Shown: positions 35,242-42,357 of the stretch, one piece after another
Layout of the letters: the number at the start of each line of letters is the position of its first letter
Numbering within the stretch: the first letter of the stretch is position 1
Source: Lachnospiraceae bacterium
Lineage (GTDB): Bacteria > Bacillota > Clostridia > Lachnospirales > Lachnospiraceae
Direction: 5' to 3'
Assembly: GCA_021203305.1 (NCBI GenBank)
Contig: JAJQBK010000006.1
Coordinates: forward strand, 1-64,000
Length of the DNA: 64,000 nucleotides
The notes under the pieces: model-generated
The model's input: the letters and a program-made list of their open reading frames with translations, nothing else
The model's database searches: none
Told to the model about the DNA's origin: nothing
Position numbers and translations under genes: made by a program

Positions 35242-37206
35242 TCAATCCTCCGATATCTCCTCCAGCTGCGAGGAAAGCTCCTCCCAGATCTCCATGTCCG
35301 CCGCGATCTCTGTCTCCAGCACGTCAATCTGCGCCTGGATTTCGGTCAGCTTCGTATAGCTGGAGGCATATTCCGGCAGCAGCAGTTCCTCTTTTAAGGC
35401 GGTCAGTTGCTCCTCCTTTGCTTCCAGCTGCTCTTCAGCTTTCTGTACCTTGCGCTCCAGCTTCGAGCGCTCTTTGCCAGGATTATTGTAGGCTTTGACG
35501 CCGGTCTGGCGCTTTGTCCGGGAGGCGTTTGTGCTGATGACGCCGCCGAGCAGCGGCTCGCGGTCGGCACCGGCTTTCGCATCCTCGCTGGCGCCGGAAA
35601 GCGATGCGTTCAGATGTTCCTGGTACTCGTCAAAGCCGAAGCGGTACAGATGCGTGGTTCCGTCTTCAAAGGCCAGAATCTGAGTAGCGATCTTTTTCAC
35701 GAAATATCGGTCGTGGGAGACAAAAATCAGCGTCCCGGTATATTCCGCCAGCATGGTTTCCAGCGTCTCTTTCCCCACGATGTCCATGTGGTTCGTCGGC
35801 TCGTCCAGTATCAGAATATTCGGGCGGCGCTTAAAGATTTTGCACAGGGCAAGCCGCACCTTCTCCCCGCCGGAAAGCATGGAGATCTCCTTAAACACAT
35901 CCTCACCGGTGAAAAGGAACGCGCCCAGGGCGTTTCGCACCTCCGTTTCGGTCAGGGTCGGGAATTCGTCCCAGTAATCATCGAGAACCGTCTTATCGCT
36001 CCGGAACATCGCCATCTGCTGGTCGAAATAGCCGATCTGGGCGTGCACACCGTAGCGGTAACCACCCGACAGGGGATCGAGCAGCCCGACCAATGTCTTT
36101 AAAAAGGTCGATTTGCCCAGGCCGTTGCCGCCCACGATGCCCAGCTTCTCGCCGCGTTTCAGTTCGAGGGAAATCACGGACAGCGGACGGTCGTAGCCGA
36201 TGGCAAGCTCCGAGACTGAAAGCACGTCCTTTCCTGTCTGGATGAGCGGCTGGAAATTCGCGTGAAAGGTGTGCAGGTCCGCCTTATCCGGCGACTCGAT
36301 CTTCTCCATGTGCTCGATGGCCTTTTCCTTTGACTGCGCCATGGAGGTTTTCGTCGGCTTGCCCTTGAAGCGCTCCACCATACGTGTGAGGCGCGCGATC
36401 TCCTTTTGCTGCGCGTTGTAATCCTTCAGCTGCTTTTCATAATTTTCCTTTTTGCGGGCGACAAAATTTGTATAGTTACCCGGATAACGCTTCGCGGTCC
36501 CGTATTCAATCTCATATACGACGTCCGCGATATTGTCCAGAAACATCCGGTCATGGGATACCAGCACAACGGCCTTCGGATAAGAACGCAGATATCCCTC
36601 CAGCCACTCGATGGTAGTAATATCGAGGTGATTCGTCGGTTCATCCAGAAGCAGGATATCCGGCTTTGAGAGCAGAAGCTTGATGAACGCGATCTTCGTC
36701 TGCTGGCCGCCGGAAAAATCGGACAGAGGTTTCCGGCGCTCCTCTTCGGAAAAGCCGAATTTGCGGACCATGACGTCGTATTCCTTCTCGAAATAGTAGC
36801 CGCCGTCCTCCTTAAAGGCCTCCTCCAGCATCGTATAGCGGGCCACCTTCGTGTCGGAATGGTCGTGCTCGAGTTCCACGGCCAAAGCCTCCAGCTCCTC
36901 CTTTCGCCGGATCATCGGGGCGAAGGATTTGCGGATCTCATCCTCCAGTAAGATGGACGTGTCCTCAAACGCGACCTGCTTCAGAAAGCCAATCTGCGGA
37001 TTGCCGGTGGAGGAAATGGAGGAGTGCACGCCGTTGATTTCCTCTAACTCCACTTCGCCGGAAATCAGCTTCAGAAGCGTCGTCTTGCCGCAGCCGTTGC
37101 GGCCAACGACGGCGATTTTTTCCGTGTTGCGGATTTCAAAATTGATATCGTGTAAAATAACATGGTCGGAAAACTTGACCGTGCCATTGGTAATCTGGTA
37201 TAACAT
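35242..37206 (-). CDS. ABC-F family ATPase
   Basis: Two ABC ATPase domains in one soluble protein: Walker A GRNGCGKTT and GGNGLGKST, signatures FSGGQQTK and LSGGEKVR, Walker B LLLDEPTNHLD and LILDEPTNHMD. They are separated by the P-site interaction linker (about residues 240-300). A C-terminal coiled coil (about 580-654) ends the protein. ABC-F proteins bind the ribosomal E site and act in translation or antibiotic protection. No membrane segment. It is convergent with the ABC importer, only 5 bases apart. The start has no clear ribosome binding site. Confidence 0.9.
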   Translation of the reverse strand: MLYQITNGTVKFSDHVILHDINFEIRNTEKIAVVGRNGCGKTTLLKLISGEVELEEINGVHSSISSTGNPQIGFLKQVAFEDTSILLEDEIRKSFAPMIRRKEELEALAVELEHDHSDTKVARYTMLEEAFKEDGGYYFEKEYDVMVRKFGFSEEERRKPLSDFSGGQQTKIAFIKLLLSKPDILLLDEPTNHLDITTIEWLEGYLRSYPKAVVLVSHDRMFLDNIADVVYEIEYGTAKRYPGNYTNFVARKKENYEKQLKDYNAQQKEIARLTRMVERFKGKPTKTSMAQSKEKAIEHMEKIESPDKADLHTFHANFQPLIQTGKDVLSVSELAIGYDRPLSVISLELKRGEKLGIVGGNGLGKSTFLKTLVGLLDPLSGGYRYGVHAQIGYFDQQMAMFRSDKTVLDDYWDEFPTLTETEVRNALGAFLFTGEDVFKEISMLSGGEKVRLALCKIFKRRPNILILDEPTNHMDIVGKETLETMLAEYTGTLIFVSHDRYFVKKIATQILAFEDGTTHLYRFGFDEYQEHLNASLSGASEDAKAGADREPLLGGVISTNASRTKRQTGVKAYNNPGKERSKLERKVQKAEEQLEAKEEQLTALKEELLLPEYASSYTKLTEIQAQIDVLETEIAADMEIWEELSSQLEEISED

Positions 37207-37405
37207 GGGTAGCTGGGTATTCTTTTTTGGTTGGTTTTTGCTTCACCGCATTATCCTACCACGAAATGGCGGCGAATGCCACAGAAAAATGTGAATTATC
37301 CTGTCTGTCAGACGATTCTGCGCGGCGGTATTTTGCAGTGTGTTATAAGGGCGCCCTTTCATGTGATACCTTATTGTGTAAAAACACGGCCGCATGATGA
37401 TTTTA

Positions 37406-37486
37406 GAAAAATGTAGCAAACATCATCAGAAAAATAAAGAAAAACGTAACAAAAACTATTGATAAACTCCGGAAAAATGCTACAAT
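37406..37486 (+). repeat. Three 33-bp-spaced direct repeats upstream of the first DUF4143 gene
   Basis: GAAAAATGTAGCAA (37406), GAAAAACGTAACAA (37439) and GAAAAATGCTACAA (37472) recur at exactly 33-base intervals, about three helical turns. The third copy covers the minus-10 of the promoter. The rest of the 37207-37511 gap shows no other named feature. Confidence 0.7.
37459..37486 (+). promoter_or_regulatory. Sigma-A promoter of the first DUF4143 gene
   Basis: TTGATA (37459-37464) and TACAAT (37481-37486), 16 bases apart; initiation near 37493 leaves the CGGAGGTG site intact, which supports ATG 37512 as the start. Confidence 0.6.
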
Positions 37487-37511
37487 GCTGATATCGGAGG
37501 TGTTGCAACAT

Positions 37512-38867
37512 ATGCTTGAGCGGCAAATTTATACAAAGCTGAAATCATGGAAGGACGAAAAGCCAAAAAAAGCGCTTTGCGTGATCGGCGCCAGACAGAT
37601 TGGCAAGACGACAATCATTGAGCGGTTCGGACGTGAGCATTATGAGAATTTTGTGAAAATCAATTTTGTCACGGACACGGACGCGCATAGGATTTTTGCG
37701 GGGAATCTGGACGCGGACACGATTATAGAAAATCTGACGGCTTTTAAAATGCAGAAAATGGAGCCCGGAAAGACCCTTGTTTTTCTGGATGAGATTCAGG
37801 AGTGCCCGAATGCCCGGTCCGCGATAAAATTTCTGGTAGAGGACGGACGGTTTGATTATATTGAGTCCGGGTCCATGTTGGGCGTCCGGTATCATGAGGT
37901 ACGCTCATATCCGGTTGGCTTTGAAGAAATTTATTACATGTATCCCATGAGCTTTGAGGAATACGCGTATGCGAACGGAGTGCAGGAATCGACGATCTCA
38001 CGCCTGAGACAATGCTATGTGAAAAAAGAACCGGTTTCTGACGCCATCCACACAACGATGCTGAAGCTTTTTTATACGTATATTGTCGTAGGCGGGATGC
38101 CCGCCGCGGTGCAGACATATGTGGACAGCCATGATATCGGAAGGGTTGTTCAGGTACAGAGGGATATTCTGGAATTATACCGGCTTGACATTGCGAAGTA
38201 TTCGACAGGAAGCGAAAGGATTAAGATCCAGGCAATTTTTGACAGCATTCCTTCCCAGTTAAATGATAAAAACAGACGTTTTTTTTTGAATAAAATTGAT
38301 GAAAATGGCAGATATAACCGATATGAGAACTCTTTTCTGTGGCTGAGTGACGCCGGTGTGGCGCTGCCTTCCTATAATGTGGCTCAGCCGCAGGCCCCGC
38401 TTCAGATCAATGAAAAGAGAAACATTTTCAAATTATTTTTGAATGATACCGGTCTGCTCTGCGCGGCGTGTATGACCAATATCCAGTTTGCGCTTCTGAA
38501 TGGGGATATGGAGGTGAATATGGGCAGTATTCTGGAGAATGTCTTTGCGCAGTCAATCAGAGCCGGGGGCTTTTCTCTTCATTATTATGAATCGAAAAAA
38601 ATGGGTGAAGTGGATTTTGTGGTACAGAATGGGATGAAGACGGATTTGATTGAAGTGAAATCCGGAAGTGATTATAAAAAACACCCGGCCTTAAATCATA
38701 TGTCGGAGATTGAAAACTGGGTTTTTGGAAATAAGATTGTTTTCTGCAAGGGAAACGCTGAGGAGGAGAATGGGATAGAATATTTGCCGTGGTACATGAT
38801 TATGTTTTATCAGCGGGAAGCAGAGCCGCTGGGTTATATTTATCAGGTAGATCTTTCAGGATTGTAG
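37512..38867 (+). CDS. DUF4143-type AAA+ ATPase (first copy)
   Basis: The family consists of an N-terminal AAA domain (Walker A GARQIGKTT, Walker B LVFLDEIQE, sensor SGSMLG) and a C-terminal DUF4143 part with a winged helix and a nuclease-like core (GEVDFVV with IEVKSG). Cellular role is unknown for the family; proposals include nucleic-acid-directed functions. At 451 residues it is full length. It has its own promoter with three 33-bp-spaced repeats, and no partner gene. I prefer ATG 37512 to ATG 37485 because the latter lies within the minus-10. Confidence 0.85.
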   Translation: MLERQIYTKLKSWKDEKPKKALCVIGARQIGKTTIIERFGREHYENFVKINFVTDTDAHRIFAGNLDADTIIENLTAFKMQKMEPGKTLVFLDEIQECPNARSAIKFLVEDGRFDYIESGSMLGVRYHEVRSYPVGFEEIYYMYPMSFEEYAYANGVQESTISRLRQCYVKKEPVSDAIHTTMLKLFYTYIVVGGMPAAVQTYVDSHDIGRVVQVQRDILELYRLDIAKYSTGSERIKIQAIFDSIPSQLNDKNRRFFLNKIDENGRYNRYENSFLWLSDAGVALPSYNVAQPQAPLQINEKRNIFKLFLNDTGLLCAACMTNIQFALLNGDMEVNMGSILENVFAQSIRAGGFSLHYYESKKMGEVDFVVQNGMKTDLIEVKSGSDYKKHPALNHMSEIENWVFGNKIVFCKGNAEEENGIEYLPWYMIMFYQREAEPLGYIYQVDLSGL

Positions 38868-38954
38868 GGAAATATATCCGGAACGGCTGACTGCTTTATT
38901 CTGCCGCGAAATTTCCCCGGATGCCACAGAAAAATATAGGAGGAGAGGAAGAAT

Positions 38955-40622
38955 ATGAAACAGAGTAAAAAAGCAACAGTCTTTTCAGGCCTGCCTGCGC
39001 GCCTGATCCTGACGGTGATTTTCGGAGGCGTTTATTTCTATGTGATGCTGCCGGCAATTAATCTGAAAGCGTCGGATTTCTGGGCCTTTCTGTTTATGCT
39101 GCTGCTTTTCTACATCTGTATCACATTGCTGGCGTCCGGTGTGCGTATGCATGCGGGCGGCAATGTGATTTTTATGGGAAGGACGGTTTTTGCGCACTGC
39201 AGGGTGCCGCTGATTATGCTTGGTGTGCTGTTATTGGCTGTGGTGGCCGGCGCGGTTTATTCCTCCGAGATTTTTCACGCGGAGGCGTATTACAATCTGC
39301 TGGATGTGCAGACGGGCGACTTTACCGAGGAGGTCGCGGAGATTTCCTATGATAAGATTCCCATGCTGGATAAGGATTCCAGCGTGCAGCTGGGAAGCCG
39401 GGCGCTGGGCAGCTTAAGCAGCACTGACAGCAATCTGGTCTCGCAGTTCGAGGTGTCGGACTATGAGTATTCGCAGATCAATTATCAGAACAACCCAGTG
39501 CGTGTGGCGCCCCTGCTCTATGGCAATCTCATCAAGTGGTTCAACAACCGCTCCGAGGGCCTGCCGGGATACATTATCGTCAATATGGTGACGCAGGAGG
39601 CAGACCTCGTGAAGCTGGACGAGGGGATGAAATATTCGACAGGCGAGCATTTCGGACGCAATGTTTACCGTCTGCTCCGCTTCCGGTACCCGACCATGAT
39701 GTTCGGCGATGTGAATTTTGAGATCGATGAGGACGGGACGCCCTGGTGGGTGTGCTCGCGGACGGTACATACCATCGGTCTTTTTGGCGGCACAGACACG
39801 AAGGGCGCGGTTTTAGTCAACGCGATCACGGGCGAGAGCAACTATTATGAGGAGGTGCCGACCTGGGTCGACCGTGTCTACTCAGCGGACCAGCTGGTGA
39901 TGCAGTACAATTATCACGGCACGCTGGTCAACGGCTGGGTCAATTCCTGGCTGGGGCAGAAGGGCGTGACGACCACCTCGGACGGCTATAATTATATCGC
40001 GATGAACGACGACGTTTACCTATACACGGGTGTGACCTCCGCGGGAAATGATGAGTCCAACGTGGGCTTTATCCTGGTGAACCAGCGGACGAAGGACGCG
40101 CGGTATTACAGCATTTCCGGCGCGACGGAGTATTCCGCGATGTCCTCCGCGGAGGGCGCGGTGCAGCACCTGGGGTATGAGGCCACATTTCCTCTTTTGC
40201 TGAATATTTCAGACGAGCCTACTTATTTTATGTCGCTGAAGGATTCCGCGCAGTTAGTCAAAATGTACGCGATGGTCAATGTGAAGGATTATCAGATCAC
40301 CGCCACCGGCAGCTCGGTGGCCGAGTGCCAGGCCAATTATGAGGCGCTCCTGGTGGAAAACGGGGTGAAGGTGACAAATCCGGTCGAGGAGACGGACATT
40401 AGCGGAACGGATACCGTCACCGGCAGGATTACGGAAATCCGCACGGTGGTCGTGGATGGGAATACCATCTTTTATTTCAAGCTGGGAACGGATGCGTATT
40501 ATGCCGTCTCCGCGGCGGACGACCAGGACGCGGTGATCTTTGACGTGGGGGATCGGGTGACGATTACGTACTATGTGGAGGAAGAGGAAAGCGGGATATA
40601 TACTGGGATCAAGGTGGAATGA
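38955..40622 (+). CDS. Membrane protein with large extracytoplasmic domain, unknown function
   Basis: Three hydrophobic helices (about residues 12-33, 40-61, 82-104) precede an extracytoplasmic region of about 440 residues. The middle contains GAVLVNAITGES and similar TGE-type hairpins that recall PepSY-like modules, and the C-terminal 90 residues look like a small OB-type beta domain (TGRITEIRTVVVDGNTIFY). A GGAGGAGAGG site precedes ATG 38955. I recognise no specific family and no operon partner. The neighbouring toxin-antitoxin pair is convergent. Confidence 0.6.
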   Translation: MKQSKKATVFSGLPARLILTVIFGGVYFYVMLPAINLKASDFWAFLFMLLLFYICITLLASGVRMHAGGNVIFMGRTVFAHCRVPLIMLGVLLLAVVAGAVYSSEIFHAEAYYNLLDVQTGDFTEEVAEISYDKIPMLDKDSSVQLGSRALGSLSSTDSNLVSQFEVSDYEYSQINYQNNPVRVAPLLYGNLIKWFNNRSEGLPGYIIVNMVTQEADLVKLDEGMKYSTGEHFGRNVYRLLRFRYPTMMFGDVNFEIDEDGTPWWVCSRTVHTIGLFGGTDTKGAVLVNAITGESNYYEEVPTWVDRVYSADQLVMQYNYHGTLVNGWVNSWLGQKGVTTTSDGYNYIAMNDDVYLYTGVTSAGNDESNVGFILVNQRTKDARYYSISGATEYSAMSSAEGAVQHLGYEATFPLLLNISDEPTYFMSLKDSAQLVKMYAMVNVKDYQITATGSSVAECQANYEALLVENGVKVTNPVEETDISGTDTVTGRITEIRTVVVDGNTIFYFKLGTDAYYAVSAADDQDAVIFDVGDRVTITYYVEEEESGIYTGIKVE

Positions 40623-40632
40623 TTCCCGAAAC

Positions 40633-40920
40633 TCACGAAGACTGCTTCGGAACCAGCTCTAGCTTTAATACCATATCCAGCCCATCGGCCAGACGCTTTA
40701 AGGTTGACAGGGCTGGGTTAGCGTTTCCTTTCTCAATTTTGCTGATATCAGACTGGTCAATGCCGGTGCGTTCAGCCAGCTGCTTTTGAGTAAGGTGCTG
40801 CGCTTTTCGCGCTTCTATGATGGCTGCCATCAGGTTATACTCCGGCTCAGAGGCATCCCATTCTTTTTTAAATTCAGGATTTTTCAGTTTTTTGTTGAGA
40901 TATTTTGTAAAATCATCCAT
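40633..40920 (-). CDS. HigA-like antitoxin, XRE family
   Basis: A 95-residue protein with a helix-turn-helix at about 36-85 (TQKQLAERTGIDQSDISKIE). It follows the toxin gene with an 8-base overlap, the HigBA order (toxin first). It should neutralise the toxin and repress the shared promoter, whose spacer contains a palindrome. Confidence 0.9.
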   Translation of the reverse strand: MDDFTKYLNKKLKNPEFKKEWDASEPEYNLMAAIIEARKAQHLTQKQLAERTGIDQSDISKIEKGNANPALSTLKRLADGLDMVLKLELVPKQSS

Positions 40921-41272
40921 GAGAAGTTTTCCTTTCTAAATAATCCTCGCGACAGCGTTTGGCTCTTTCAATTTCTGTTGCCGGTGTTTTCTGCGTCTTT
41001 TTGATAAATCCGTTTGTGAGAACGATTGTTTTCCCGGAGGTATAAAAATATAGTATTCTTGCTATATTGGAGCCCTGGGAGATTCGCAATTCGAAGATGC
41101 CATAATTCAGGTATTTTGAATATGGTTCACGCAATTCGTTCCCATAATTCTTTAAAAGTGAGATCATTCTCAGTATCCGGGTCAGCATTTTTTCATCCAG
41201 TTGATTGAGAAAATCTTCAACGGGACAGTTGCCTTGTTCGCTGCGGTAGAATTCAATTTGAAAATTCTCCAT
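40913..41272 (-). CDS. HigB/RelE-type toxin (Gp49-like)
   Basis: The 119-residue basic protein has the phage-derived Gp49-like/RelE-fold pattern: an N-terminal FYRSEQGNCPVEDFLNQL, then ELRISQGSNIARILYFY and TNGFIKKTQKTPATEIERA. Family members are mRNA interferases that cut mRNA on the ribosome. It precedes and overlaps the antitoxin gene and is read from a strong promoter at 41293-41321. Confidence 0.88.
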   Translation of the reverse strand: MENFQIEFYRSEQGNCPVEDFLNQLDEKMLTRILRMISLLKNYGNELREPYSKYLNYGIFELRISQGSNIARILYFYTSGKTIVLTNGFIKKTQKTPATEIERAKRCREDYLERKTSHG

Positions 41273-41292
41273 AAGGATAGGTTCCCTTCATC

Positions 41293-41321
41293 AATATAGG
41301 GGAAATATCCCCTTATGTCAA
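41293..41321 (-). promoter_or_regulatory. Promoter and palindromic operator of the higBA-like pair
   Basis: On the minus strand TTGACA and TATATT are separated by 17 bases. The spacer holds the inverted repeat AGGGGA-AATA-TCCCCT (41298-41313), a likely site for the antitoxin. The start codon of the toxin gene lies about 20 bases downstream of the minus-10. Confidence 0.75.
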
Positions 41322-41457
41322 GACGTAAAATTAATTTTATGAAAATCATAGCACAAATGATGAGAGGAGGCTGTGGATATATCGACCTAAATGTGTGTGA
41401 TATCATAAGTGAAAAATCTTTAGGAACCAGATTGACGCAGCGCAGGGATAAAAACTC

Positions 41458-41486
41458 TTGTCAAATTCCGGCGGTGGGAGTATAGT
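41458..41486 (+). promoter_or_regulatory. Sigma-A promoter of the YesU/YetA-like genes
   Basis: TTGTCA (41458-41463) and TATAGT (41481-41486), spacing 17, about 60 bases before the DUF1961 start. Confidence 0.6.
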
Positions 41487-41545
41487 TTCCGTATGTAAGA
41501 AAATGGCAACAGGATATGGAAGCATTCAGAAAGAGAGGTTTTGAC

Positions 41546-42226
41546 ATGGAGCGGTACGGGTTAAGCGGCGGGAAGCTGATTTATGAAAATCCGCTGAGCT
41601 GTGAGAAGGATATTGAGGATTTTGTGCTGGAGGGCAGGGCGGCGATCTCCTTTCCAGAGGGAAAGATGAGGCTGGAGAACGCCATGGCGGCTGAGAACGG
41701 GCAGAAAGCCAATTATGTGCTCTGGTGCCCGGAGGAATTTCCGGCGGACGTCTGTATTGAGTGGGATTTCCGGCCGCTGAGGGAGCCGGGGCTTGCCATG
41801 ATGTTTTTCGCGGCGAAGGGCAGAAACGGCGAGGATTTGTTTGACGAGGGGCTGGCGAAGAGGACGGGAGAATACCCGCAGTATCACCACGGGGATATCA
41901 ACGCTTTTCATATTTCTTATTTCAGGAGAAAGGAACCGGACGAGAGAGCCTTTCACACCTGCAATCTGCGCAAGAGCTACGGCTTTTATCTGACCAGCCA
42001 GGGAGGCGACCCCATTCCGGATGTGGAGGATGCTCAGGGCTTTTATCGGATTGGTGTGGTGAAAAAGGGCCCGGACGTTTTTTTCTACATCAATGAGCTG
42101 GAGATTTTTCATTTCGCGGATGACGGTCAGACCTGGGGGCCGCTTCTTGGCGGCGGAAAGATCGGCTTTCGGCAGCTGGCGCCGATGATCGGGGAGTACG
42201 CGAATTTGAGGGTGTATGAAATATAG
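41546..42226 (+). CDS. DUF1961 family protein (YesU-like)
   Basis: The protein (226 residues) is a jelly-roll type beta sandwich by pattern, with FDFRPL-type strands, HHGDINAFHISYF and a C-terminal GKIGFRQLAPMIGEYANLRV. DUF1961 includes Bacillus subtilis YesU, encoded in the rhamnogalacturonan-degradation cluster. ATG 41546 with AGAGAGG is preferred to ATG 41516. The YetA-like gene follows 131 bases later, supporting a shared role in pectin use. Catalytic activity is not established for the family. Confidence 0.75.
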   Translation: MERYGLSGGKLIYENPLSCEKDIEDFVLEGRAAISFPEGKMRLENAMAAENGQKANYVLWCPEEFPADVCIEWDFRPLREPGLAMMFFAAKGRNGEDLFDEGLAKRTGEYPQYHHGDINAFHISYFRRKEPDERAFHTCNLRKSYGFYLTSQGGDPIPDVEDAQGFYRIGVVKKGPDVFFYINELEIFHFADDGQTWGPLLGGGKIGFRQLAPMIGEYANLRVYEI

Positions 42227-42357
42227 CCTTGAAAAAGGGGCGGGACTGCCTGTCAGAAGAGCACCATGTGCATTGTAAGGCGTCCCGTGAAGGAGAGGAA
42301 GCGTCGGATCATAATATTTGCGGTTGAAACGGACCGGAAGGAGATTACTGAATTTTT

